A stretch of 64,000 bases of DNA from F1-120-MAGs118 sp013360535 (lineage in GTDB: Bacteria; Planctomycetota; UBA1135; GCA-002686595). Positions 50,860 through 60,580 of this stretch are shown piece by piece. Within the stretch, counting starts at the first letter, position 1, and each line of letters opens with the position of its first letter. The position numbers and the translations under genes were made by a program. The notes under the pieces are model-generated. The model was given only the letters and a program-made list of their open reading frames with translations, did not search any database and had not been told where the DNA came from. The stretch lies in assembly GCA_026647215.1 (NCBI GenBank), contig JAPKHC010000019.1:1-64000 (forward strand), read 5' to 3'.

Positions 50860-50957
50860 GAGCTCGTGAAGAAATGAGGATACGAGCTCTCAGAATGCTG
50901 ATTGCGCCGTCGCCTGGCGGCGCCGGACGTCGAGACCGTGAATTCCTTCACGGTCTC
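50856..50957. repeat. Second cluster of intergenic hairpins
   Basis: Hairpin D: perfect 12-bp stem 50856-50867 with 50882-50893, 14-nt loop, overlapping the DUF1330-like stop. Hairpin E: 6-bp stem 50904-50909 with 50918-50923. Hairpin F: perfect 11-bp stem 50932-50942 with 50947-50957, loop TTCC, 18 bp before the DUF1697 start. D is a likely terminator; F could affect translation or expression of DUF1697. Confidence 0.55.
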
Positions 50958-50975
50958 TGAGGCCGCACCGAAACC

Positions 50976-51512
50976 ATGACGAAACACGTAGCGTTCCTTC
51001 GGGGCATCAACGTCGGCAAGGCGAAGCGGGTCGCGATGGCGGACCTGCGGCGTGAGCTCGAGATCGCTGGGTTCGAGGGCGTGCAGACGCTGCTGCAGAG
51101 CGGCAATGTCGTGTTCGAGAGCTCGAAGCTCGCGAAAGCTGCTGCGAAGGCAAGCATCGAGGGCGTGCTCGAGAAGCGCCTCGGCGTGCGGGCGCAAGTG
51201 ACGGTGCTCACGCTCGCCGAGGTCGAGTCCGCACTGACCGACGGGCCGTTCGCGCGCGGCGTGAAGGACCCGTCGAAGGCGCTCGTCACGTTCTACTCAG
51301 CCAGCGCCGATGCGAAGCTGCTCGCGCCACTCGCCAAGCAGGATTTCGGCCGCGAGACGCTCGTGGTCGGCAAGTCGTGCGCGTGGCTCGAGTGCCCCGA
51401 CGGGATCCTCGGCGGCAAGCTGTGGAAGTCGGTCGACCGCGCGCTCGGCGACCACGGCACCGCCCGCAACGTCGCCACGCTCACCAAGCTCGTCGCGCTC
51501 GCGCGGACCTGA
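50976..51512 (+). CDS. DUF1697-family protein
   Basis: The product is 178 residues. The start MTKHVAFLRGINVGKAKRV and the segments LQSGNVVFES and SVDRALGDHGTARNVATLTKL are the conserved blocks of DUF1697, a widely distributed cytoplasmic family of unknown function with an RNA/nucleotide-binding-like alpha-beta fold. Length is typical. It converges on purF with a 79-bp gap that contains only a weak, bulged GC-rich hairpin. Confidence 0.9.
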   Translation: MTKHVAFLRGINVGKAKRVAMADLRRELEIAGFEGVQTLLQSGNVVFESSKLAKAAAKASIEGVLEKRLGVRAQVTVLTLAEVESALTDGPFARGVKDPSKALVTFYSASADAKLLAPLAKQDFGRETLVVGKSCAWLECPDGILGGKLWKSVDRALGDHGTARNVATLTKLVALART

Positions 51513-51591
51513 ACGGCGAGGCCCCAAGCCGCGCGCAGCCCCCTCCGGAGCGGAGAGAGCTGCGCGGAGTGACACAATTGCCGCCAGCGGC

Positions 51592-53079
51592 TCAGGGCGA
51601 GGCGGGTTCGGCGGTGATGGCGCGTTGGGCGTCGCAGCGCTCGCCTTCGATGGCGAGCAGCATCTCGCGGGTGACGTCGCCGGTCGGGTACTCGCCGGTG
51701 AAGCAGGCGTTGCAGAACTTCTCGATCTTCGGGTTTCCGGCGCGCGCGGCCTCGTTCATGGCCTCGCGGTCGAGGTAGACTAGGTGATCGACGCCGATCT
51801 CGCGCGCGATCTCCTCCGTCGTGCGGTTGGTGGCGACGAACTCGGTCTTGGTCGCCATGTCGATGCCGTAGGGGCAAGGACTGACGAGCGGCGGGCTCGT
51901 GATCGCCATGTAGACCTTGCGGGCGCCGGCGTCGCGCGCCATCTGCACGATGCGCTTCGACGTGTTGCCGCGCACGATCGAGTCGTCGACGAGCAGCACG
52001 TCCTTGCCCGCGAATTCGAGCGGGATCGTGTTGAGCTTGCGGCGCACAGAACTGGTGCGCGCACCCTGGCTCGGCATGATGAACGTGCGGCCGATGTAGC
52101 GGTTCTTGACGAGGCCCTCGCGGTACGGGAGCCCGAGCTGGTCCGCCATCGCCATCGCGGCCTCGCGCGAGCTGTCGGGGATCGGGATCACGACGTCGGG
52201 CGTCGGCGCGCGCTCGCGCTTCCACTGCTCGGCGAGCTCCTTCCCGAAGCGCCGACGCGTGCGGTACACCGAAATGTCGTCGAGCATCGAGTCGGGACGC
52301 GAGAAGTAGACCCACTCGAAGATGCACGGGCGGTGCGGCTTGTCGCCGAGCTTGCGCTGGTGGATCACGCGCGCGGCGTCGACGTACAGGCACTCGCCGG
52401 GGCCGATGTCGAGCGTGCGCTCGTAACCGTTGACGTCGAGCACGACCGACTCGCTCGCGCACGCATAGCTGGTGCCGAGCTCGGTCTGCTTCTGGCCGAA
52501 CACGATCGGCTTGATGCCGAACGGGTCGCGGAAGCACACCATGCCGCCGTCGGCGAGGATCGCGACGACCGAATAGGCGCCCTTGACCTTCTCGTGCACG
52601 ACCTTGACGGCCGCGAACACGTCCTCGGGCTGCGGCTTCTGCATCGGCTTGAGCCGGTCGGCGAGCGCGCGCGCGAAGACGTACAGGATCACCTCGACGT
52701 CGCAGGACGAGCCCAGCCGCACGCCCTTGAGCGCGAGCCGCTCCTTCAGCTCGAGGAAGTTCGTCACGTTGCCGTTGTGCGCCATGGCGATGCCCGTGGG
52801 GAACACCATGTGGAACGGCTGCACGTCCTCGTCGGAACCGACGCCCACGGTCGGGTAGCGCACGTGGCCGACGCCGATCGGGCCGCGCAGGCGCGCCATG
52901 TTGCGCTCGTTGAAGACGTCGCGGACGAGCCCGAGGCCCTTCTTGACGTGGAACTTGTCGGTGAAGGTCGTGATCCCCGACGCGTCCTGGCCGCGGTGCT
53001 GCACGGCGAGCAGGCCCTCGTAGATCTCGATGGCCACGTCACTGCCGTTGGGGCCGTAGATGCCGATGAATCCGCACAT
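51592..53079 (-). CDS. purF: Amidophosphoribosyltransferase (first committed step of purine synthesis)
   Basis: The product is 495 residues. MCGFIGI places the catalytic cysteine at position 2, so there is no propeptide to remove. The glutaminase domain (1 to about 230) has QHRGQDASGI and GHVRYPTVG and MAHNGNVTN. The phosphoribosyltransferase domain has VLLVDDSIVRGNTSKRIV, the PRPP-binding loop, and the C-terminal FCNACFTGEYPTGD, whose cysteines in Bacillus-type enzymes bind a [4Fe-4S] cluster. It transfers ammonia from glutamine to PRPP, giving 5-phosphoribosylamine. A GAGGAGA lies about 14 nt upstream of ATG 53079. Other purine genes are not adjacent. Confidence 0.96.
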   Translation of the reverse strand: MCGFIGIYGPNGSDVAIEIYEGLLAVQHRGQDASGITTFTDKFHVKKGLGLVRDVFNERNMARLRGPIGVGHVRYPTVGVGSDEDVQPFHMVFPTGIAMAHNGNVTNFLELKERLALKGVRLGSSCDVEVILYVFARALADRLKPMQKPQPEDVFAAVKVVHEKVKGAYSVVAILADGGMVCFRDPFGIKPIVFGQKQTELGTSYACASESVVLDVNGYERTLDIGPGECLYVDAARVIHQRKLGDKPHRPCIFEWVYFSRPDSMLDDISVYRTRRRFGKELAEQWKRERAPTPDVVIPIPDSSREAAMAMADQLGLPYREGLVKNRYIGRTFIMPSQGARTSSVRRKLNTIPLEFAGKDVLLVDDSIVRGNTSKRIVQMARDAGARKVYMAITSPPLVSPCPYGIDMATKTEFVATNRTTEEIAREIGVDHLVYLDREAMNEAARAGNPKIEKFCNACFTGEYPTGDVTREMLLAIEGERCDAQRAITAEPASP

Positions 53080-53247
53080 TCGAGCGCTCGATCTCCTCAG
53101 AGGGGTGCCCGCAACCTAGGACAGGACCAGCGGGAGCGACAGTCTAGCGCGCTCAGCCCCCGGTTTCGCGCGGCGCCAAGTGCCGCCTGCGCCCGGAATA
53201 ACGGCGAGCCGCCGGATTCGCGCGCGGCGCTATCCTCTTCGCCCCTC

Positions 53248-55326
53248 ATGGTCGACGTCCCCGACGAGAACTGGAATCCCGAGCGGGATGGCGCTCACGA
53301 GCTCGTCGAGCGCGCCTGGGAGATCGGCGACGACGAGCCCGAGGAGGCGCAGCGCCTGTTCGAGCGCGCGCTCGCGGCGGCGCCGGATTCGCCCGAGGTG
53401 CTCGCCAACGCGGCGCGTTTCCTGTCGAGCTTCGAGGACAAGCGCGCGCGGGCGCTCGAGCTCTTCGCGCGCGCGGTCGAGCTCGTCCCCGACGACGCGA
53501 TCGTGCTGCACGACGCGGGCCTGTGCGCCGAGCGGCAAGGCGAGTTCGAGCGGGCCGAGCGCTGGCTGCGCGATTCGCTCGCGATCGAGCCGCACCGCGC
53601 GCGCGCGCGTGTCGACCTGGGGCGCGTGGTCGACCGCGGCCGCGGGGCGCGCGCGGAGTCGCTCAAGCTGCACGTCGAGGCGCTCGAGGACGTCGGCGAC
53701 GACGCGCTCGCGGCCTTCAAGATCGCCTACTTCCTCGGACGCGCGCACGCGGACCTCGCCGTCGGCCGCGAGGCGTGGCGGGTCGCGCTCGAGCTCGCGC
53801 CGGAGGATCCGGAGGCCTTTGCCGAGGCCGCGCGCTTCCACGGCGACCGGTGCAACGATCGCGCGGAGGCCGAGCGCCTGTGGAACGCGTCGCAGGAGCT
53901 CGAGGAGCGCGACAGCGACGTGCAGCTGCGTTTCGTGCGTTTCCTGCGCGACGAACTGGAAGACGAGGAGCGCGCCTTCAACGTGCTGCGCGAGAGCCTC
54001 GGCACGTGGCCCGACGACGCGGGGCTCCTGTACGAGTACGGCCGCGTGCTGCGCGACGTGCGCGACAACTACGACGGCGCCGAGGCCTATTTCTCGCGCG
54101 CGCTCGAGTTCGCGCCGGAGGACCCGCGCCTGCTCGTCGATGCCGCGAACCTCGCGCGCTCGCACGGAAAGGACATTCCGCGCGCCGAGACGCTCTACCG
54201 CCGCGCCATCGCGGTCGCGCCGGACTGGAGCGTGCCGGCGGTGCTGCTCGGCGTGCTGCTCTCCGACCACAAGAAGGACGTCACGGCCGGCGAGGCGCAG
54301 TTCCGCGCGGTGCTCGAGCGCGAGCCCGAGAACGGCTGGGCGCTGGCGTGCCTCGCGTCGCTGTACCGGGAGCACAAGCACGAGCCCGACGAGACCGAGC
54401 GCCTCTTCGCGAGCGCGATCGCGGCGGGTTACACGCTCGCGTGGGTGCGCGCCGAGTTTGCGGAGTTCCTCGCCCGCACGCGCAACGACGCCGAGCGCGC
54501 GGAGGAGCAGCTGCACCTCGCGCTGGCGGAGTCGCCCGACGATCCGCACGCGTTGTGGGAGCTCGCGGACGTGCTGCGCCGGTTGCGCAAGGACCCGCGG
54601 GCCGCGATCGAGGTGTACGAGCGCTACGCCAAGGCGTTCCCGGGGAGCGTGCATCCTTGGCTCGCGATCGGCGAGGTGATGGAGCTCGAGCTCAAGGAAT
54701 TCGAGTTCGCGGAGCGCGCCTACCGCAAGGCCGTCGAGATCGACCCGCGCAACGCGACGTCGCTCACGCGGCTGGGACGCCTGCTCGACCGCCGCCTGCA
54801 GCGGCCCGACGACGCCGAGCCCGTCCTGCGCGCCGCGCTCGCCATCGAGCCACGCCACGTGCATCTGGTGTGCGACCTCGCGCGCCTCCTGTTCGAGCGC
54901 CGCCGCGGTTCCGACGACGAGGTCGAGCGCCTGCGCCGCATCGCGTGGGAGGACGATCCCGAGCCCGGCCACGGCACGAACCTCGCGGAATTCCTGCTCA
55001 CGACCGGCAAGCGCGCCGAGGGACTGGCGCTGCTCGACACGCTCGCCGTCCGCACGGACCTGCGCGATCCCGTGCAGATGGAGATCGCGTGGTACCGCTT
55101 CCTGTTCGATCCCGCGCGGCGCGCCGCGTCGCTCGCCGAGCTGCACGCGCTGCTCTCCGCAGGCGTCCGCGACGAGGGTTCGGAGTATCCGCGCAGTCTC
55201 GAGCTCGCGCGCGCCGAAGGGCATCCGTCGCTCGAGCTCGCGGGCGCGATCGCGCGAGTCATCGGCGAGTTCGAGGCGCTCGAGACGCTCGAGGCGCTCG
55301 CGGAATGGCGCGCGGCGGCGCGCTGA
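53248..55326 (+). CDS. Large tetratricopeptide-repeat protein
   Basis: The product is 692 residues from ATG 53248, with no signal peptide or membrane segment, so probably cytoplasmic. Almost the whole length is TPR units with a slightly long period of about 36-38 residues; examples are AERWLRDSLAIEPHRARARVDLG and AERAYRKAVEIDPRNATSLTRLG. The protein is very acidic and arginine-rich. Such proteins are scaffolds for multiprotein complexes. It diverges from purF across 168 bp and ends immediately before the stop of the opposite-strand spermidine synthase-like gene. No partner is evident. Confidence 0.85.
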   Translation: MVDVPDENWNPERDGAHELVERAWEIGDDEPEEAQRLFERALAAAPDSPEVLANAARFLSSFEDKRARALELFARAVELVPDDAIVLHDAGLCAERQGEFERAERWLRDSLAIEPHRARARVDLGRVVDRGRGARAESLKLHVEALEDVGDDALAAFKIAYFLGRAHADLAVGREAWRVALELAPEDPEAFAEAARFHGDRCNDRAEAERLWNASQELEERDSDVQLRFVRFLRDELEDEERAFNVLRESLGTWPDDAGLLYEYGRVLRDVRDNYDGAEAYFSRALEFAPEDPRLLVDAANLARSHGKDIPRAETLYRRAIAVAPDWSVPAVLLGVLLSDHKKDVTAGEAQFRAVLEREPENGWALACLASLYREHKHEPDETERLFASAIAAGYTLAWVRAEFAEFLARTRNDAERAEEQLHLALAESPDDPHALWELADVLRRLRKDPRAAIEVYERYAKAFPGSVHPWLAIGEVMELELKEFEFAERAYRKAVEIDPRNATSLTRLGRLLDRRLQRPDDAEPVLRAALAIEPRHVHLVCDLARLLFERRRGSDDEVERLRRIAWEDDPEPGHGTNLAEFLLTTGKRAEGLALLDTLAVRTDLRDPVQMEIAWYRFLFDPARRAASLAELHALLSAGVRDEGSEYPRSLELARAEGHPSLELAGAIARVIGEFEALETLEALAEWRAAAR

Positions 55327-57801
55327 TCACCGCGCGCGCAGGGCTTCGGTGTACGTGGTGCGCGAGACGCCGTAGCCGTTGCGGCGCTCGATCGACGTGA
55401 CGAACGCGAGCGCGGCCTGCTGCAGCCGGGAGCGCTCGGAGAGCACGGCAGCGCGCTGGAAACGGTCGGCGCCGACGATCGGGGGAGCGTCGCTGGCGGT
55501 CGCGAGCCAACGGTAGACGTCGAGCGGGTAGGTGCCGTGCGAGTAGAACGGCGCGTGGAACTCGATCCACGGGTCGTCGTCGGTGTTGGGGCGCCCGGAG
55601 AGGGCCTCGAACCGCTCGAGCGTCGCGCGCCCGGCGAAGCAGCAGGCGAGCAGCTCTTCGGGCGACTCGATGCCGACGTCGGCGAGCAGCGCGCGCAGGC
55701 GCGGCTCCTCCATGCGCTCGGCGACGCGCGGCAGCTCGATCTCGAGCGGGCCCGTGCCGCCGACGAGCACCATGTCGTAGCCCGTGACCCACGCCGTCGC
55801 GTCGGGGAACACGAGCCGGAACGTGCGCACGATGCCGGCGATGTCGCTCGGCGCGAGGTCGTACAGCGGAATCCACTGCGACATCAGGCCGCCTTCGGCG
55901 AGGCGCGCGCGGCCGAGGCGGTAGTACTCCTCGGTGTAGAGGTACGCGGAGCCGCTCACGCACGGATCGATCGGGTCGGCGGAGATCACGTCGAAGCGCT
56001 CGGTCGAGCGCGCGAGCCACGCGCGGCCGTCGTCGGCGACGATCTGCACGTCCTCGCGCTCGTGCAGCGCCTCGTTCCAAACGGAGAAACGCCGCGCGGC
56101 CTCGATCACCGACGGACTGATCTCGACCACGGTCAGTTCATCGCCTGCGACCGCCATTGCCGCCGAGGTCATGCCCGTGCCGAGGCCGATGCAGACGAGC
56201 TTGCGCGGATCGGGATGCGAGAGCGTCGAGACGAACCCGAGCAGGTACTGCAGGCGCCGATCGATGAAGACGCTCGACGCGACGGTCTTGCCGTTCACGC
56301 GCAGGTTGCGCACGGGCGTCGGCTCGGAACCGTCCGCGAACTCCTGCACTTTCGCGCTGGAAGCCGCGGAATCGCTGGCGAAGACCGTCGCGAGGCTCTC
56401 GCGTGTGCCCGGCGGGTCGCGCGGCAGGAAGGCGGTCATCGCAGCCAGCGCGGCGACCAGAGCGGCGCCACGCAACACGATCGAACCGCCCTCGGCGCGC
56501 GCGGAAGAGCTCGCCAGCAACGTCACGCCCGCGAGGATCGCGACGGCGCAGACCACGACGACTCCCCCGCGCAGCCCGAGCTCCGGCAGGAGCCAGAACG
56601 AAGCGACGAACGAGCCCACGATCGAGCCGAGCGTGTTCCAGAAGTACACGCGCCCCAGCGAGTTCCCCAGCTGCGCGCGGCTCGCGCGCGCCCACGCGAT
56701 CGCGATCGGAAGGAACGCGCCGCTCACGACGGTCGCCGGCAGGAGCGCGAGGCCGGAGAGCTCGATGGTGAGCGCGAGGAAGCGCGTCGCCGGATACACG
56801 TCGACCCACTCGCCCGGTTCGAGAAGGCTCAGGTTGTCCGGCCCGGCGAGCAGGTCCTCTCCGCCGGCGCGCCAGCGCAGCCCGGCGACGCCGACTCCGA
56901 CCGCGAGCGCGAACGCGAGCGCGAGCACACCGAGCAACGTCGCGGGACGCCGCGTGCGTGCGCCCAGGTGTCCGCCGAGCGCTCCGCCGAACGCGATCCC
57001 GAACAGGAACACCGCGACGATCGCCGCGAACACGTACACCGTGCCACCGAGCAGCGACAGGATCAGGCGGTTGGCGAGCACCTGCAGCATCAGCGAGGCT
57101 GCGCCGACCAGCGCGACCGACAGCGCGAGCAGGCCCGCGGGCGCTGGCGCGATCGAAACGTCGGGCGTGCGCTCTTGCGTCCCTTCCGTCGTCACTTCAC
57201 CGCGCGAAAGCCACGCCGCCGCGAGCGCGAGCGCGACGTTGAGCGCGACTGCCGCGTGCGTGGAACCCGTGAGTCCGAGCATCGGCAACAACGTGTAGGC
57301 CGCGAGCAGGGCTCCCCCACAGGCGCCTAGAGTGTTGAGCGCGTAGAGCCAGCCGACACTCGCCCACGGGCTCGCACGGCCGCTCGCGATCGCGCGACCG
57401 AGCAGCGGAAACGTGGCGCCCATGCACACCGTCGGCAGCGCGAGCAGCACGAACGCCGCGACGAACGGCCGCAGGCCCGTGCTCGCGCCCAGCGCACCGC
57501 TCTCGGCGAGCTCGCGCGCGCGCTGCATCAGCCACGGCGCCGCGAATCCGTACAGCGCGATCAGCGCTTCCACCGCCGCGTAGGCGCGCAGCGGCCGCAC
57601 GTCGCCGAGCCAGCGGCCGCCGAGCCACGCTCCGAGCCCCAGCCCGAACAGGAACGCACCGACGACCGCCGCGACCGCGTGGCTCGCGACGCCGAGCGCG
57701 AGGCCGAGCCCGCGGAAGAAGGCGACCTCGTACACCAGCGCAGCCGCGCCCGAGACGACGGCGAGCCCGAGGATCGAGGCGGAACGGGCGCGGGCGCTCA
57801 T
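55327..57801 (-). CDS. Multi-helix membrane protein fused to spermidine-synthase-like domain
   Basis: The product is 824 residues. About 14 transmembrane helices (about 10-480) resemble the membrane part of fused MFS/spermidine synthase proteins. The cytoplasmic C-terminal domain (about 500-820) has the aminopropyltransferase/SAM fold with CIGLGTGMTSAAMA, VVEISPSVIEAARRF and the acidic DVISADPIDPCVSGSAYLYTEEYY, in which the DP-P residues replace the DSTDP core of true spermidine synthases. Such fusions are common in planctomycetes, chloroflexi and others; their substrates are unknown and may not be polyamines. It ends next to the TPR gene and diverges from the GT9 gene. Confidence 0.85.
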   Translation of the reverse strand: MSARARSASILGLAVVSGAAALVYEVAFFRGLGLALGVASHAVAAVVGAFLFGLGLGAWLGGRWLGDVRPLRAYAAVEALIALYGFAAPWLMQRARELAESGALGASTGLRPFVAAFVLLALPTVCMGATFPLLGRAIASGRASPWASVGWLYALNTLGACGGALLAAYTLLPMLGLTGSTHAAVALNVALALAAAWLSRGEVTTEGTQERTPDVSIAPAPAGLLALSVALVGAASLMLQVLANRLILSLLGGTVYVFAAIVAVFLFGIAFGGALGGHLGARTRRPATLLGVLALAFALAVGVGVAGLRWRAGGEDLLAGPDNLSLLEPGEWVDVYPATRFLALTIELSGLALLPATVVSGAFLPIAIAWARASRAQLGNSLGRVYFWNTLGSIVGSFVASFWLLPELGLRGGVVVVCAVAILAGVTLLASSSARAEGGSIVLRGAALVAALAAMTAFLPRDPPGTRESLATVFASDSAASSAKVQEFADGSEPTPVRNLRVNGKTVASSVFIDRRLQYLLGFVSTLSHPDPRKLVCIGLGTGMTSAAMAVAGDELTVVEISPSVIEAARRFSVWNEALHEREDVQIVADDGRAWLARSTERFDVISADPIDPCVSGSAYLYTEEYYRLGRARLAEGGLMSQWIPLYDLAPSDIAGIVRTFRLVFPDATAWVTGYDMVLVGGTGPLEIELPRVAERMEEPRLRALLADVGIESPEELLACCFAGRATLERFEALSGRPNTDDDPWIEFHAPFYSHGTYPLDVYRWLATASDAPPIVGADRFQRAAVLSERSRLQQAALAFVTSIERRNGYGVSRTTYTEALRAR

Positions 57802-57927
57802 GGGCTGGCGCAGGGTAGCAGCGCAGCCCCCGCCGGGTGACACGGGCTGAACACGGGAAATCGCCGGCGCCCGGAGGGAACTTGACCCGGGGGTATACTC
57901 GTCCGCGTCTTCGGCCCAGGATCGCGC

Positions 57928-59196
57928 GTGGCGTCCAGCATCTCGATGAAGGCCCTCCAGCGGGCCGACCAGCTCCTCGGCCTCGCCGCCTGCGCGGCGC
58001 TGCAGCCGGCGCGCTGGGTGCGCGAGCGCGAGGCCGAATACCCGGCGAAGCGCGTGCTCGCGATCAAGTTCTGGGGCATCGGCAGCCTGCAGCTGTTGAC
58101 GCCCGCGCTCGCGACGCTGCGCCGCCGCCATCCGTTCGCCGAGATCACGCTGCTCACGCTCGCGGGCAACGCCGAGTTCGCGCGCGGGCTGGGCCTCGTC
58201 GACCACGTCGCCACGCTCGACGTCGGCACCGCGGGCTGGCTGCACGTCGCGCGGCGCATCACGCGGCTCGTGCGCACGCTGCGCGCGGCCCGCTTCGACG
58301 CGGTGTACGACTTCGAGTTCTTCACGCGCTTCTCCAGCGTGGTGTCGCTGCTCACGCGCGCGCCGCGGCGGCACGGCTTCGCGAGCCCGAGCGTGTGGCG
58401 CGGCGGCTTCCACACCGACACGATCGTGTTCAACCGCTACTGGCACGTGTCGCGCAACTTCCGCGCGCTGGCCGGCGGCGAGGACGGGCTCAACCCGACG
58501 GCGCACGAGGTCCGCGCGCACGGCTACACCGAACACGACGAGGCGCGCACGGCCCTGCGGCTCGAGCGCGGAGGCATCGTCGATGGCGAGCCCTACGTCG
58601 TGCTCAATCCGAATGCCGGTGAGCTCTCGCTCGAGCGCCGCTGGCCCGCGCAGAACTTCATCGCGCTGGCCCAGCGCTTCCGCGCGCGCGACGACTGGCC
58701 GGTCGTGCTGATCGGCTCGGCTTCCGAGCGCGACTACGTCGACACGATCCGCGAACGCGTCGGCGACCGGCGCTGCCTCAACCTCGCCGGCGAGCTCTCG
58801 ATGGGCGAGCTGATGGCGCTGTTCGCGCGCTCGGCCGTCGTCGTCACGAACGACTCCGGTCCGATGCACCTCGCAGCGGCGATCGGCGCCCCGACGCTCG
58901 GCCTCTTCGGCCCGGAAACGCCGGTGATGTACGGCCCGCTCGGCCTGCGCGCGCGCGCCATGTACCGCCCGCCGGCCTGCAGCCCGTGCATCAACGTGCA
59001 CGACAACAAGGTCGCGAGCTGCATCTTCGGCGAGCCGCAGTGCCTCGTCGCGCTCGATGTCGAACGTGTCCACGAGGAAGCGCTCGCGCTCGCGCTCGGC
59101 AACGACTTCCGCTTCGACCTCGAGCCGCGCGAGGAACGCCCGCGCAGCGACGAGAAGGGTCCTGCGCCCGACCGGCGCGACCCGCGCGCGGAGTGA
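57928..59196 (+). CDS. Glycosyltransferase family 9 (heptosyltransferase-like)
   Basis: The product is 422 residues from GTG 57928. After a short N-terminal extension, the GT-B core begins at RVLAIKFWGIGSLQLLTPAL, the family's acceptor-site loop. The donor domain contains VLNPNAGELSLERRWP, the family motif D(T)SGPMHLAAAIGAPTLGLFG (here NDSGPMHLAAAIG), and CSPCINVHDNKVASC. GT9 enzymes add heptose or related sugars to lipopolysaccharide core, in line with lpxA nearby. The stop lies 4 bp before the GTG of the radical SAM gene. Confidence 0.9.
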   Translation: MASSISMKALQRADQLLGLAACAALQPARWVREREAEYPAKRVLAIKFWGIGSLQLLTPALATLRRRHPFAEITLLTLAGNAEFARGLGLVDHVATLDVGTAGWLHVARRITRLVRTLRAARFDAVYDFEFFTRFSSVVSLLTRAPRRHGFASPSVWRGGFHTDTIVFNRYWHVSRNFRALAGGEDGLNPTAHEVRAHGYTEHDEARTALRLERGGIVDGEPYVVLNPNAGELSLERRWPAQNFIALAQRFRARDDWPVVLIGSASERDYVDTIRERVGDRRCLNLAGELSMGELMALFARSAVVVTNDSGPMHLAAAIGAPTLGLFGPETPVMYGPLGLRARAMYRPPACSPCINVHDNKVASCIFGEPQCLVALDVERVHEEALALALGNDFRFDLEPREERPRSDEKGPAPDRRDPRAE

Positions 59197-59200
59197 TGCC

Positions 59201-60580
59201 GTGCGGGTGCTGCTCCTCAACCCGCCGGGGCGGGGCACGTACATCCGCGACTATTTCTGCTCGAAGACCACCAAGTCGAACTACCTGTTCCATCCGATCG
59301 ACCTCGTGATGCTCTCAGGGGTCGTCGCGGCGCGGCACGAGACGGCGGTGCTCGACTGCATGGCGGAACAGCTCGCACCGCAGGCCGCGTGCGCGCGCAT
59401 CGATGCCTTCGACCCGCAGGCGATCGTCAGTCTCGTCGGTTCGGTCTCGTGGCCCGAGGATCGCGAGTTCCTCGCGGCGCAGGCGGCGCGCGGGCGGCGC
59501 GTGATCGCGATCGGCGACGTGCTGCACGAGAAGGCGCGCGAGCGGCTCGCGGAGGAGCCGTGGCTCGAGGCGGCGCTCGGCGACTTCGTGAGCGCGGACG
59601 TGCTCGCGATCCTCGGCAAGGACCTCGCGCACGTGCGTGGCTCGACCGTGCGGCACGCGGACGGGCGCATCGAGACGATCGGCACGCCCGGCAAGCTGCG
59701 CGGCGAATACGAGCTGCCGCGCCCGCGCCACGAGCTGTTCCCGGAGCGCGGCTACCGCTTCTCGTTCGCGCGCCACGAGCGCTTCGCGACGGTGCTCACC
59801 GACTGGGGCTGCCCCTATCCGTGCACGTTCTGCGTGATGTCGACGCTCGGCCACGCGTCGCGAGGGATCGCGAGCGTGCTCGAGGAAATCGACCACTTGC
59901 GCGCGCGTGGCCTGCGCGAGCTGTTCGTGATGGACCAGACCTTCGGCGTCCACCGCAAGCGCGGCCTGGAACTGTGCGCCGAGCTCGAGCGCCGCGGCGA
60001 CCTGTCGTGGACGACCTACGTGCGGCCCGATCGTTCCGATGACGAGCTGCTCGCCGCCATGCGCCGCGCGGGCTGCCACACGGTGATGATGGGCGTCGAG
60101 AGCGCCAGCCCCGAGGTACTCGCGAGCTACGAGAAGCGCTACGCGCTCGAGCAGGTCCGCGAGGGCTTCGCGCGCGCGCGCCGCCACGGCTTGCGCACGG
60201 TCGGCACGTTCATCATCGGGCTGCCCGAGGAGACCGAGGATTCGCTGCGGGCGTCGCTCGACCTCGCGCTGGAGCTCGAGCTCGACTTCATGAGCCTCAA
60301 CATGGCCGTGCCGCGCTTCGGCACGCCCTTCCGGCGCCGCGCGATCGAGCTCGGCCTCGTCGACGAGCGCGACCTCGTCATGGACCAGGGCGGCGCCGAC
60401 GCGAAGCTGCCGACGCAGGCGCTCGACCGCGCGACGATGCTCGCGCTCAAGCGCCGCATGGTGCGCAAGTTCTACCTGCGCCCGTCGTACCTGTGGCGTC
60501 GCCTGCGCGACGTCACCTCGCTCTCCGAGCTCACCCGCAACGCGCGCGAAGGCCTCGCGTTGCTCTCCCGCAACCGCTAG
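59201..60580 (+). CDS. Radical SAM protein of the B12-binding-domain class
   Basis: The product is 459 residues from GTG 59201, with GGAG about 8 nt upstream. The N-terminal domain (about 1-150) starts VRVLLLNPPGRGTYIRDYFCSK and looks like the cobalamin-binding-type domain, but lacks a clear DxHxxG, so cobalamin binding is doubtful. The radical SAM core has CPYPCTFC (Cys-x3-Cys-x2-Cys for the [4Fe-4S] cluster) at about residue 207, then FIIGLPEETEDSL. The protein should perform a SAM-radical reaction, perhaps on a lipid or sugar, since the GT9 gene directly precedes it. It converges on lpxA with a 4-bp stop overlap. Confidence 0.85.
   Translation: MRVLLLNPPGRGTYIRDYFCSKTTKSNYLFHPIDLVMLSGVVAARHETAVLDCMAEQLAPQAACARIDAFDPQAIVSLVGSVSWPEDREFLAAQAARGRRVIAIGDVLHEKARERLAEEPWLEAALGDFVSADVLAILGKDLAHVRGSTVRHADGRIETIGTPGKLRGEYELPRPRHELFPERGYRFSFARHERFATVLTDWGCPYPCTFCVMSTLGHASRGIASVLEEIDHLRARGLRELFVMDQTFGVHRKRGLELCAELERRGDLSWTTYVRPDRSDDELLAAMRRAGCHTVMMGVESASPEVLASYEKRYALEQVREGFARARRHGLRTVGTFIIGLPEETEDSLRASLDLALELELDFMSLNMAVPRFGTPFRRRAIELGLVDERDLVMDQGGADAKLPTQALDRATMLALKRRMVRKFYLRPSYLWRRLRDVTSLSELTRNAREGLALLSRNR

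Noticed and set aside
51784..53247. Long in-frame upstream extension of the large TPR gene, opposite purF
   Set aside because: The stretch is the antisense of purF. Coding character changes at the ATG at 53248, which follows the divergent gap.
57802..59244. In-frame upstream extension of the spermidine-synthase-like gene, antisense to the GT9 gene
   Set aside because: The extension is low-complexity antisense of a real GT9 gene. The ATG at 57801 gives a normal membrane-protein start.
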